A stretch of DNA of 21,818 nt from JABMRP01 sp964444795. GTDB taxonomy: Bacteria > Planctomycetota > Planctomycetia > Pirellulales > Thermoguttaceae. The stretch covers positions 1-21,818 of the forward strand of contig CAYUIQ010000154.1 of the NCBI GenBank assembly GCA_964444795.1, read 5' to 3'. Made by a program: the position numbers and the translations under genes. This document shows, in pieces, positions 1 through 7,196 of the stretch (positions are counted from its first letter, which is position 1; every line of letters begins with the position of its first letter). The notes under the pieces are model-generated. The model was given only the letters and a program-made list of their open reading frames with translations. It searched no databases and was not told the DNA's origin.

Positions 1-27
1 GCGAAGCACCCTCCGGGCCGTTCCGGC

Positions 28-49
28 AAAATGTACCTGTCCCCTTTTT
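28..49. repeat. Probable end of a RAYT/REP-type element
   Basis: The segment reads, on the minus strand, as an A-tract followed by GGGGACAGGTACATTTT. From memory, GGGGACAGGTAC-type strings recur in many bacterial genomes at the ends of IS200-like/RAYT transposase units. It begins a few bases after the purA stop codon, and the rest of the element, if any, lies outside the window. Only one copy is visible here, so the repeat nature is recalled knowledge rather than seen. Confidence 0.35.
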
Positions 50-54
50 CCTCT

Positions 55-1347
55 CTAAGACGTGACGAACATCGTTTGCTCACGATCGGGGCCCACCGAA
101 ACCACGCCGACCCGCCGGCCCACCAACTCGCTGAGCCGATCGACATACTGCCGGGCCTTGACCGGAAGATCCTCGAATCGCCGCACTTCGGTGATCTCTT
201 CCTCCCAGCCGGGGACCGTTTCGTACACCGGCACCGCGCGACGGAGATCGTCGATGTGGCTGGGAAAGTCGGTCACGCGCTTCCCGTCGATCTCGTAGGC
301 CACGCAGATCTTCAACTCCGGCAAAGCGGCCAGAACGTCCAGCAGCATGACCGCCAATTCGTCGACGCCGCTAAGCCGGGCCGTGTATCGGGCGGCCACC
401 GCGTCGAACCAACCGCAGCGCCGCGGCCGCTTGGTCACCGTGCCGTACTCGTTGCCCCGGTCGCGAATATGCTGCCCCGTCTCGTTTTCCTGTTCGGTGG
501 GACACGGACCGCCGCCGACTCGCGTGGTGTAGGCCTTGAGGATTCCCACCACCTTGGTGACAAATCGCCCCGGCACACCCGAACCGGTCGACACGCCCAC
601 GCCCGAGCTGTTGCTGCTGGTCACGTAGGGGAAAGTCCCATGGTCGATATCCAAAAGCGACCCCTGGGCACCCTCGAAGAGAATCCGCCGGTCGGTGTCC
701 ACGGCGTCGAGCAAAAAGGCCGTGGTATCGACCACGTGGGGCTTGAGCCGCTCGGCATACTCGGCGTACTGGGTATAAATCTCGGCCGCGTCGAGCGGTT
801 TGGCGGGACTCCCCTTTTCCATGGCCGCCAGCACGCGATTCTTCTCCGCGGTGATCGCTTCAATCCGGTCGCGGAACCCGTCGCGATACATGTCGCCCAG
901 GCGCACGGCCAGCGAGCGACCCACCTTATCGCGATAACAGGGGCCGATACCCCGCATCGTCGTGCCGATGGCCTCGCCGCCGCTGGGCGTGACGTCCATC
1001 AGCCGGTCTTCTTCAAAATGCCAGGGGAAGATCACGTGCGCCCGATCGCTGATGGTCAGCCGCTGGCCCACCGGTACGTTCTCGGCCGCCAGATAGTCGA
1101 GCTCGCCCAACAGACTAGCCGGGTTGATGACCACGCCGCTGGCGATGACGCATTGAACGTGGGCGCGGAAGATGCCGCTGGGAATCAGCGACAGCTTGTA
1201 GGTCTTGCCGCCGGTTACCACGGTATGACCCGCGTTGGCCCCGCCGGAGTAGCGAACGACGATCTCGTTCTGCTCGGTCAGCAGATCGACGATCTTCCCT
1301 TTGGCCTCATCTCCCCACTGCAATCCGATAACACAGGTTCCAGGCAC
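55..1347 (-). CDS. purA: Adenylosuccinate synthetase
   Basis: Joins IMP and aspartate with GTP hydrolysis to make adenylosuccinate, the first committed step to AMP, in the cytosol. Family signatures appear in order: the P-loop-like QWGDEAKGK near residues 10-18, GGANAGHT (36-42), IGTTMRGIGPCYRDK, FEGAQGSLLDIDHGTFPYVT, KAYTTRVGGGPCPTE and KRPRRCGWFD. The GTG at 1347 was chosen over an in-frame ATG at 1395 because a GAGGGA ribosome site (1355-1360) lies 7 nt before it. It also puts catalytic Asp at 13 and His at 41, exactly as in E. coli PurA. The resulting 430 residues match the usual length. Small departures from the consensus (GDEAKGK for GDEGKGK, GPCPTE for GPFPTE) do not remove catalytic residues. 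Transcribed alone, divergently from the next gene. Confidence 0.96.
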   Translation of the reverse strand: MPGTCVIGLQWGDEAKGKIVDLLTEQNEIVVRYSGGANAGHTVVTGGKTYKLSLIPSGIFRAHVQCVIASGVVINPASLLGELDYLAAENVPVGQRLTISDRAHVIFPWHFEEDRLMDVTPSGGEAIGTTMRGIGPCYRDKVGRSLAVRLGDMYRDGFRDRIEAITAEKNRVLAAMEKGSPAKPLDAAEIYTQYAEYAERLKPHVVDTTAFLLDAVDTDRRILFEGAQGSLLDIDHGTFPYVTSSNSSGVGVSTGSGVPGRFVTKVVGILKAYTTRVGGGPCPTEQENETGQHIRDRGNEYGTVTKRPRRCGWFDAVAARYTARLSGVDELAVMLLDVLAALPELKICVAYEIDGKRVTDFPSHIDDLRRAVPVYETVPGWEEEITEVRRFEDLPVKARQYVDRLSELVGRRVGVVSVGPDREQTMFVTS

Positions 1348-1354
1348 CGCATCT

Positions 1355-1360
1355 TCCCTC
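1355..1360 (-). promoter_or_regulatory. purA ribosome binding site
   Basis: GAGGGA on the minus strand, 7 nt before the GTG at 1347. It decides the start in favour of this GTG rather than the upstream ATG at 1395. Confidence 0.7.
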
Positions 1361-1421
1361 ACAGGACTAACCGACACAAAACAACCCCGGACCACCTGCC
1401 CGGGGCATTCCCAAGCCGTCT

Positions 1422-1451
1422 AGTGTACCGCCCGCAAACCACGGCCGTCAA
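1422..1451 (-). promoter_or_regulatory. Probable sigma70 promoter of purA
   Basis: On the minus strand TTGACG (1446-1451) is followed after 18 nt by TACACT (1422-1427), matching the -35 and -10 consensus at 5/6 and 4/6. Transcription would start near 1415 and give a leader of about 68 nt, containing a 6-bp GC stem (1385-1405). No PurR-like operator was recognised. Confidence 0.5.
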
Positions 1452-1660
1452 GGTAGCGGTCCTTCTTCGGGTGGCCACAGGGTACCCAAAAAGGTGAGGG
1501 CCCGAATTGTTCGGAGTGGATAATCGCAACTCCCTTGGATGTAATATCTTACGTCGAGTTTTTCTCGCAATTGATGTCTCCCACGAATGCCCCGAATGGG
1601 TCGTTGGGGGGTTGCATCCGGAGCGACGGGGGACCAGAATTCCTGTCGGGAACCGACGCG

Positions 1661-1688
1661 CTGGCATTGGATCGCCGACGGCTATTAT
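1661..1688 (+). promoter_or_regulatory. Possible promoter of the small secreted protein gene
   Basis: CTGGCA (1661-1666), a 16-nt spacer and TATTAT (1683-1688) resemble a sigma70 promoter at 4/6 and 5/6. It would give a leader of about 35 nt ahead of the ATG at 1729. A GATAAT at 1519-1524 is a competing -10 but has no good -35. Confidence 0.3.
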
Positions 1689-1728
1689 TGATTTCGTGTC
1701 CGAAGAAACCACACGCCAGGGGATTCAC

Positions 1729-2166
1729 ATGTTTGCCCGACTCACCACCTTCGTTGCGTTGGCGACTGTCGTCGTGGCTTCCGCCGGTCAAGCCCGGAGT
1801 GAAACACCCGGCAACCCGCCGCGGATCCTGGTCGCGTCCTCGATCGATTCGGCCGGCAACCTGATGCTCGTATCTTACCGGACCATCTACATCGGTTTCG
1901 ACGGGAGTTCGTACAACGACCGAACTCTGCACAGGGTGGCACTTAAGAATGTGAAGATCCACACGGTTGACGGGAAGGAAGTGTCGATCGAGTCGGCCCG
2001 CAAGCTTCTGGCGGAGAAGGAGACTCCCATCCTGGCCACGTCGTGGAGCGCGCCGATCCCGCCGTTCTTCCGCAAGCTCTTCACCGACAAAGCAATGGTC
2101 TTCGTATTCCCCCAGGACGCGCCTTCGTGGCGGGAGATCCAGGATCCCGGCCGACCGCTTGGATAG
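1729..2166 (+). CDS. Small secreted protein of unknown function
   Basis: A 145-residue protein that I do not recognise. It opens with a typical Sec signal peptide: a basic start MFAR, a hydrophobic core up to about residue 19, and a likely cleavage after the Ala-Arg-Ser region near residue 24. The mature part begins with a beta-strand-like stretch (RILVASSIDSAGNLMLVSYR), followed by VHTVDGKEV-like and charged helical segments (SARKLLAEKE), and ends PSWREIQDPGRPLG. No cysteines or catalytic motif stand out after the signal. The ATG at 1729 has AGGGGA six nt upstream. The same frame is open further upstream to 1507, but that part has no signal-like start. It is a single-gene unit, followed 35 nt later by the inverted repeat of a transposable element. 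Export is well supported; function is unknown. Confidence 0.7.
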   Translation: MFARLTTFVALATVVVASAGQARSETPGNPPRILVASSIDSAGNLMLVSYRTIYIGFDGSSYNDRTLHRVALKNVKIHTVDGKEVSIESARKLLAEKETPILATSWSAPIPPFFRKLFTDKAMVFVFPQDAPSWREIQDPGRPLG

Positions 2167-2201
2167 ACCTTGGACCGCGGCAACGAGGCTTCTGGGGGCT
2201 T

Positions 2202-2227
2202 CCGGGGTCAGACCCTGTTTTCGGTTT
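2202..2227 (+). repeat. Left terminal inverted repeat of the RAYT element
   Basis: 26 bp identical to the reverse complement of 3230-3255. It includes the motif GGGGTCAGACCCTGTTTT. The transposase stop codon (2208-2210, minus strand TGA) lies inside it. Confidence 0.9.
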
Positions 2228-3197
2228 TCGCGATCTCTTGCTCGATTGCGGCGGCGGCTTGCTTCAGCTCGCGTGAGTTGGCTAAGGTCCTTTCCGCGCG
2301 GCGAATCAGGTTGCTGACACTGTCGGGATGTCGCAGGGCGAACGGTTCGGACAACTCGCGCAGCGTCGCCGTCGTGTGGCGGTGCGCGAGGTATGCCGCC
2401 AAATCGCGACCCGCTGCCGTACTCCGACGCTGCTGATATGACTCGGCGGACACGCCATAGTGTGTCGCAACCGCTTGAATCACTTCCAGCGGATCCCGTG
2501 AGGATAGTCGACGGGCCGCCGGCACCTGATCCGGCTGGGACACGCCGGAAAAAGTCCGCTTGATCTTTTTCAGGAAGGTTTCGCTTCCCAGCAACCATCC
2601 TTCCCAGGCCGCCTCCAGCGGATTCGCCGGCGGATCCTTCAGGCCCGCCTCCACGAAACGCCGATAGGCCCGCTTAGGGTCCGCGCCGCCTTGCCCGCCG
2701 CTCCAAGCGGCCCAGACCTCCTCATGGGCCATCCAATCGTGTCGTGCATTCTTGCGGATGTAGCCAGGGTAGCTACCCCATGGCCAATCACGCGGATGTT
2801 GTACCAGCGGACGCTTGCCGCGCGCCGGATTGAGATGCACGTAACGGCTGACGCTCCAGAAATAGCTTTCGTCCTCGATCAACTCGCCTTTGAATCGCCC
2901 CTGAAACAGATGGCCGGTCCGCTGGTGACGTTTGGCGTACCAATTGGCATAGCCGCTGAGAAGATACTGCATTCCCTTGGAGAGATTGGGCCCGGGCGTG
3001 CGAAAGAAGAGGTGAATGTGGTTGGGCATCCAGGTGAAGGCGAAGACCTGCCAACCGGTGCAATCGACGGTCTTTTCGAGCCCGTCGAGCATGCGTTGGT
3101 AGTCGTCGGGCTGATGGAACAGCAGTTGCCGCCCATTGCCCCGAGCCATCACATGGTAAATCGCGTCGGCGAACTGAATGCGAAGCGGTCGTGCCAT
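2208..3197 (-). CDS. REP-associated tyrosine transposase (Y1/HUH) with DnaA-like C-terminal domain
   Basis: A single-strand DNA nickase/transposase of the IS200-like RAYT group. The N-terminal catalytic domain (about residues 1-150) carries MARPLRI..YHVMARGN at its start and the metal-binding HUH motif PNHIH (His60, His62). It also has the segment YANWYAKRHQRTGHLFQGRFK, which contains the candidate nucleophile Tyr83 or Tyr87 and the RAYT-typical GHLFQ.RFK. Then follows SRYVHLNPARG. Residues about 238-326 resemble domain IV of DnaA: ATHYGVSAESYQQRRS, a middle helix LAAYLAHRHT, and HPDSVSNLIRR in place of the DnaA DHSTV signature. This is probably a sequence-specific DNA-binding helix-turn-helix. 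At 329 residues it is longer than minimal RAYTs because of this tail. No strong ribosome site is seen. The gene fills the mobile element. Confidence 0.88.
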   Translation of the reverse strand: MARPLRIQFADAIYHVMARGNGRQLLFHQPDDYQRMLDGLEKTVDCTGWQVFAFTWMPNHIHLFFRTPGPNLSKGMQYLLSGYANWYAKRHQRTGHLFQGRFKGELIEDESYFWSVSRYVHLNPARGKRPLVQHPRDWPWGSYPGYIRKNARHDWMAHEEVWAAWSGGQGGADPKRAYRRFVEAGLKDPPANPLEAAWEGWLLGSETFLKKIKRTFSGVSQPDQVPAARRLSSRDPLEVIQAVATHYGVSAESYQQRRSTAAGRDLAAYLAHRHTTATLRELSEPFALRHPDSVSNLIRRAERTLANSRELKQAAAAIEQEIAKTENRV

Positions 3198-3229
3198 GTG
3201 GGTAGTTTAGCAGATCGGGACCGCTCTGT

Positions 3230-3255
3230 AAACCGAAAACAGGGTCTGACCCCGG
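3230..3255 (-). repeat. Right terminal inverted repeat of the RAYT element
   Basis: 26 bp, exact reverse complement of 2202-2227. It lies 32 nt upstream of the transposase start, so it may overlap the transposase promoter. Confidence 0.9.
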
Positions 3256-3314
3256 GGCGGGTCACGACCGGTCACTCGCTGTCGCTGTGTGGACCTGCTC
3301 GGCGTCTTGGCCGA

Positions 3315-5609
3315 CTATCTTCGCCGTCGGCCAAAGCCGATCAAACCGACCAGGCCCAGTACCGCAAGAGCGATCGTCGAGGGCTCGGGCACCGGGATGC
3401 CGGTGAACTCGAGCGTGTAGGCACCGTTGTACGGACCGGGGTTGCCCGACGTTTGGAAGAATTCGGCAAAGACCAGGCCCTCGGCGGCACCCTCACCACC
3501 GACGGTGAGCAGGCCCTCGTCCCAGAGCGACTCCCAAAGGACGTTGTTCTGCCCGCCGTGGACCGTATCGCGGCGGCCGAGCCAATCGGTGGTCACCGTG
3601 GCGTGGTCTTTTCCGGTGAAGTTGATATTGAAATCGTTGCCCGTCGCGTCGGTATCCCACAACCAGATCGCGGCGCCGGTGGTGAGCGTCGAGTCATCGA
3701 TGTTCACGTTGATGACCTGATTCTCTCGGGCGGCCGTGTGGCCCAGCCACAACTCGCCGGCGACGTCGAAGACGGCCCCGTCCGTCAGCGAAAGCGTGGC
3801 CGTTTCGTTCGAGTCGAAGGCCAGGACGACGTTGCCGCCGGCGGTACGCTGAAAGGTCCCGCCATCCAGCGCCAGCACGCCCGTATTGACCCGCGTCCAG
3901 TGCGTGGTCGTTTGTTGCCAGGTCGAACCGCCAGAAATCGTCAGAATGCGGTCTCCGTCGATCGTCAGGTCGCCCAGCGAACTGGCGGGATAGGTTACCG
4001 TGGCACCGTTGTCGATCAGCGCGTTGACGCCACCGTTGAGATTGGGGACTTGCTGCGGGTCCCAATTGGCGGCCGTATTCCAATCGCCGTCGCCGGCGTT
4101 CCACGTTACCGGAGCCTTGAGATATTCCAGGACGTAGTCGCCGTTGGAAGGGCCAGCGTTGCCGCTGGTGGTGAAGAACTCGCCGTAGTTGAGGCCGTCG
4201 GCCGCTCCCTGACCGCCGACGGTGAGCAATCCCTCGTTCCACATCGTCTTCCAGGTGACGTTGTTCTGCGAGCCGCTGACGGAGTCTCGTCGCCCGAGCC
4301 AGTCGACGGTGATCGACGCGAGATCGGTGCCGGTGAAATCGATGTTGAATTGGTTTCCCGGAGCGTCCGTGTCCCAGAGCCAGAGGGCGGTGGTGTCGAT
4401 CGCCGAGCCATCGACACTCACGTTGATGACCTGGTTCTCGCGGGCGGCCGTATGCCCCAGCCAGATTTCGCCGGCAATGTCGAGCACGGCCCCGCTGGAC
4501 AGCGAGAGCGTCGGCGATTCGTTCGAGTCGAAGGCCAGGACGAAGTTGCCGCCCGCGGTACGCTGAAAGGTCCCGCCATCCAGCGCCAGCATGCCCGTAT
4601 TAACCCGCGTCCAGTGCGTGGTCGTTTGTTGCCAGGTCGAACCGCCGGCAATCGTCAGGATGCGGCCTCCGTCGATCGTCAGGTCGCCTAGGGCAGTGGC
4701 CGGATACGTCACCGTGGCACCGTTGTCGATCACCGCGTTGACGCCGCCGTTGAGATTGGGAACTTGCTGCGGGTCCCAATTGGCGGCCGCATTCCAGTCG
4801 CCGTCGCCGGCGTTCCACGTCACCGGCGCCTTGAGATACTCCAGGACGTAGTCACCGTTGGAGGGACCGGCAGCACCGCTGGCGGTGAAGAACTGGCCGG
4901 AATAGAGGCCGTCGGCCGCACCCAGACCACCGGCGGTGAGCAATCCCTCGTTCCACATCATGTCCCAGGTGACGTTGTTCGCCGTACCGCCGGAATTCCG
5001 TCGCCCGAGCCAATCGACGGTAATCGACGCCGGATCGGTGCCGGTGAAATCGATGTTGAATTGGTTGCCGGCCGCATCCGTATCCCAATACCACAGGGCA
5101 GTGGCGTCGATCGTCGAGCCGTCGACGTTGACCGTTGCCGTCTGATTGGTCGTACCGCCGGTGTGGCCGAGCCACAGTTCGCCCCCGACGTCGAAAGCCG
5201 CTCCGTTGGTCAGCGTCATGGCGGCCGCTTCGTCGGAGTTAAAGGCCATAACGACGTTGCCGCCCGCGGTGCGATCGAACGTCCCTCCGTCGATTGCCAG
5301 CGTGCCCGTATTGATCCGCGTCCAGTGCGTGGTCGTTTGTCGCCAGGTGGAACCGCTGGAAATCGTCACGCTGCGGTCTCCGTCGAGCGTCAGGTCGCCT
5401 AATGAAGTGGCGGGATACGTTACCGTGGACCCGTTGCCGATCACCGCATCGTCCGCGCCGTTGGGGTTGGGGACCTGCTGCGGGTTCCAATTGGTGGCCG
5501 TATTCCAATCGCCGTCCGTGGTATTCCAGGTCACGAGATCCGCCGACGCGACTCCCGCGCAACAGAATGTCACAAGGCCGACACAACACAGTAGTCGACA
5601 GGCGTTCAT
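3315..5609 (-). CDS. PEP-CTERM exported protein with three tandem beta-rich units
   Basis: A 764-residue exported protein. Residues 1-23 form a Sec signal peptide ending VASA. Three homologous units start with VTWN at residues 26, 263 and 501. Each has the order DGDWN.A.NW.PQQVPN, I.NG.TVTYP, LGDLT.DG, STW.QTTTHWTR.NTG, DGGTF.RTAGGN, GE.WLGHT, DTDA.GN.FNI.FTG, DWLGRR and EGLLT.GG.GAA.GL. The T-shaped beta repeats resemble autotransporter-like/right-handed beta-helix surface proteins. The tail VPEPSTIALAVLGLVGLIGF followed by RRRR is a textbook PEP-CTERM signal, so an exosortase should process the protein and send it to the cell surface or exopolysaccharide. GGGAG sits 7 nt before the ATG. It has no enzymatic motif. 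It is its own transcription unit, separated from the metal operon upstream by 261 nt. Confidence 0.85.
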   Translation of the reverse strand: MNACRLLCCVGLVTFCCAGVASADLVTWNTTDGDWNTATNWNPQQVPNPNGADDAVIGNGSTVTYPATSLGDLTLDGDRSVTISSGSTWRQTTTHWTRINTGTLAIDGGTFDRTAGGNVVMAFNSDEAAAMTLTNGAAFDVGGELWLGHTGGTTNQTATVNVDGSTIDATALWYWDTDAAGNQFNIDFTGTDPASITVDWLGRRNSGGTANNVTWDMMWNEGLLTAGGLGAADGLYSGQFFTASGAAGPSNGDYVLEYLKAPVTWNAGDGDWNAAANWDPQQVPNLNGGVNAVIDNGATVTYPATALGDLTIDGGRILTIAGGSTWQQTTTHWTRVNTGMLALDGGTFQRTAGGNFVLAFDSNESPTLSLSSGAVLDIAGEIWLGHTAARENQVINVSVDGSAIDTTALWLWDTDAPGNQFNIDFTGTDLASITVDWLGRRDSVSGSQNNVTWKTMWNEGLLTVGGQGAADGLNYGEFFTTSGNAGPSNGDYVLEYLKAPVTWNAGDGDWNTAANWDPQQVPNLNGGVNALIDNGATVTYPASSLGDLTIDGDRILTISGGSTWQQTTTHWTRVNTGVLALDGGTFQRTAGGNVVLAFDSNETATLSLTDGAVFDVAGELWLGHTAARENQVINVNIDDSTLTTGAAIWLWDTDATGNDFNINFTGKDHATVTTDWLGRRDTVHGGQNNVLWESLWDEGLLTVGGEGAAEGLVFAEFFQTSGNPGPYNGAYTLEFTGIPVPEPSTIALAVLGLVGLIGFGRRRR
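3396..5534 (-). repeat. Three in-frame tandem repeat units inside the PEP-CTERM gene
   Basis: Units of about 711-714 bp run 4824-5534 (unit 1), 4110-4823 (unit 2) and 3396-4109 (unit 3). Units 2 and 3 are the most alike, including near-identical DNA around their VTWNAGDGDWN starts with mostly third-codon changes. Unit 1 and the end of unit 3 are more divergent. This points to duplication of an internal unit. Confidence 0.85.
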
Positions 5610-5658
5610 TTCTCATCTCCCAAGTTGCTCGTGAAGGCATCGGCACACAATACAATCG

Positions 5659-5687
5659 ATACTAACATGCCAGCCTGCCCAGTTCAA
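5659..5687 (-). promoter_or_regulatory. Probable promoter of the PEP-CTERM gene
   Basis: Minus-strand TTGAAC (5682-5687), a 17-nt spacer and TAGTAT (5659-5664) each match 4/6 of the sigma70 consensus. The leader would be about 43 nt. The rest of the 261-nt gap (5610-5870) is purine-rich in part, and I see no clear terminator for the metal operon in it. Confidence 0.4.
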
Positions 5688-5870
5688 CAACTTCTCCTCC
5701 TCGTCAGGAAGGAAAGACCGGAAAGAGCAAGAGGAAAGGAGACAAGAATCGGTCAGGCCTCAACGACATAAAGAAGGCCGTAAATACTTTCGAAACAGAC
5801 ACTTACGTTGCCATGGCGATTCTGCTTTCCACACATTCATTTCAATGACAGAGCCTGGGGCCAAGGAGAT

Positions 5871-7196
5871 CTACTCCTGGGCATCCTCCTCCGCCCGCTT
5901 CAACGGAATCTTCCGCCCGTGAGGATCCAACGCCGTTTCGTCGAGGTTGGCGGCGAGTTGCTGTTGGAGTTGGGCGTCGATGTAGTGCTCCATGCGCTCG
6001 GCCGGTTCGTGGACGTGGTCCAAGGGCAGGCCGAGGAAGCGGACCAGGTAGGCTTCCCAGAGGCGGTGCGAACGGACCAGTCCCCGGGCGCGCTGGCGGC
6101 CATCGTCGGTCAGTTGTAGTCCGCCGGTAACGCGCTGGACCTGCTTGGCGCGGCGCAACGACCAGAGTCCCAGCCGGCCGGCCATGCGACCACCGACCGC
6201 TTGCACGGCCTCGCGGGGTTCCATCCGCCGGCCGGCGGCCAGTTCTTCCAGCCGGTAGAGCATGCCCAGCAGGTCTTCGCGAACGATGCGCACCGAGTGG
6301 CGCAAGCGGCGGACCAGCGCCACGACGATGCCATGCCGGGGCGAAAGGAAGACGGCGGTCAGGTAAAAGAGCCCCACCACCACGGCCATCGTGCCGGCCG
6401 TGTTGGTGTTGAGCCAGACGGCGGCCAGATGGCCCAACACGGCCGACGCGCAAGCAAGGCCCGCGGAAATCCAGAGCATCGTCTTCAGCCGGTCGCAGAG
6501 CAGATAGGCCGTCGCGCCGGGTACGATGAGCATGGCCACGACCAGGATCGAACCGACCTGCTCGAACGACGCCACCGTGGTCAGCGCCACCAGGGCCATC
6601 AGCAGGTAGTGCATCACCGTGGCTTTGATCCCCAGCGTGTCGGACAGCGCCGGATCGAACGAACTGACCAGCAACTCCTTCCAGAAGACGACGATGAACA
6701 ACACGTTGATCGCCAGCACCGGGGCAATGGCCACCATCGCCCGGGGGAGTTCGTAGCCGCCGATCACCACCAGATTGAAGTCGACCATCTCCAACAGCCC
6801 GTTGAGCACGCAGTCGGGATCCAGATCAACCGTCTCGCCGTACCGCTTGATGAGAATCACGCCCAAGGCGAACAGCGAGGTGAACACAACTCCCATCGAC
6901 GAGTCGGCGGGCACGCTGCCCTGGCGGTGGATCGTCTCGGTCAACACGGTGGTCAACAGCCCGACGACCAGCGCCCCGAGAAACATGTAGAAGACGTTGA
7001 GACTTCCCGAGAGAACGAACGCCACGACGAGTCCGGGGAGCACGGCGTGGGAAATGGCATCGCCCAACATGCTCATGCGGCGCAACACGAGATAGCAACC
7101 CAACAGCGCGCAGGCCGTGTTGGTCATGGCTCCCACGGCGATCACCCAGAGGTCGGCCTGGGTGTTCATATCGAGTTGGCCGAACCAGTCAAACAC
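5871..7196 (-). CDS. troD: Metal ABC transporter permease fused to an MntR/DtxR-like domain (second permease)
   Basis: Inner-membrane channel half of a Mn/Zn/Fe importer (ABC-3/ZnuB-TroCD family). About eight to nine hydrophobic segments cover residues 1-290 (441-residue protein), including the conserved LRRMSMLGDAISHAVLPG near the start and SILVVAMLIVPGATA before the last helices. From about residue 303 it changes to a cytosolic winged-helix region (REDLLGMLYRLEELAAG ... GGLQLTDDGRQRARGLV), then SHRLWEAYL and DHVHEPAERMEHYI. That order matches the MntR/DtxR dimerisation and metal site, keeping the family His377, His396, Glu400, Glu403 and His404. The GTG at 7196 was preferred over the ATG codons at 7220 and 7169 because GAGGAGG lies 6 nt upstream. 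It overlaps the previous gene by 8 nt. Ordinary permeases end near residue 290, so the extra 140 residues are a true fusion. The troD/troC assignment is by order only. Confidence 0.85.
   Translation of the reverse strand: MFDWFGQLDMNTQADLWVIAVGAMTNTACALLGCYLVLRRMSMLGDAISHAVLPGLVVAFVLSGSLNVFYMFLGALVVGLLTTVLTETIHRQGSVPADSSMGVVFTSLFALGVILIKRYGETVDLDPDCVLNGLLEMVDFNLVVIGGYELPRAMVAIAPVLAINVLFIVVFWKELLVSSFDPALSDTLGIKATVMHYLLMALVALTTVASFEQVGSILVVAMLIVPGATAYLLCDRLKTMLWISAGLACASAVLGHLAAVWLNTNTAGTMAVVVGLFYLTAVFLSPRHGIVVALVRRLRHSVRIVREDLLGMLYRLEELAAGRRMEPREAVQAVGGRMAGRLGLWSLRRAKQVQRVTGGLQLTDDGRQRARGLVRSHRLWEAYLVRFLGLPLDHVHEPAERMEHYIDAQLQQQLAANLDETALDPHGRKIPLKRAEEDAQE

Larger units (their letters stand above)
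1348..1728. other. Divergent intergenic region, purA / secreted protein
   Basis: This 381-nt region separates two divergent genes. It contains a good purA promoter, a possible promoter for the plus-strand gene, and a short CCCCGG/CCGGGG stem (1385-1390 with 1400-1405) that would fall in the purA leader. Open frames crossing it on both strands show no recognisable protein features and are treated as chance. Confidence 0.5.
2202..3255 (-). mobile_element. RAYT-type transposable element with 26-bp perfect inverted repeats
   Basis: The ends 2202-2227 and 3230-3255 are exact reverse complements over 26 bp and enclose a single Y1 transposase gene. Each end contains GGGTC-A-GACCC, itself a palindrome. 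No target-site duplication is visible next to the ends, as expected for HUH transposases. Total length is 1054 bp. The gene is intact, so the copy may be recent or active. Confidence 0.8.

Noticed and set aside
1385..1405. Attenuator or riboswitch in the purA leader
   Set aside because: Only one 6-bp stem can be seen, with no alternative fold or T-run; it does not resemble a purine riboswitch.
31..1497. Long plus-strand open frame opposite purA
   Set aside because: It is the mirror of a highly conserved enzyme gene; the translation shows His/Arg/Gly/Pro-rich antisense composition and no domain.
2691..4691. 666-codon plus-strand open frame across the transposase and PEP-CTERM gene
   Set aside because: It runs antisense through two well-supported genes and across a mobile element border; its internal repetition only reflects the tandem units on the other strand.
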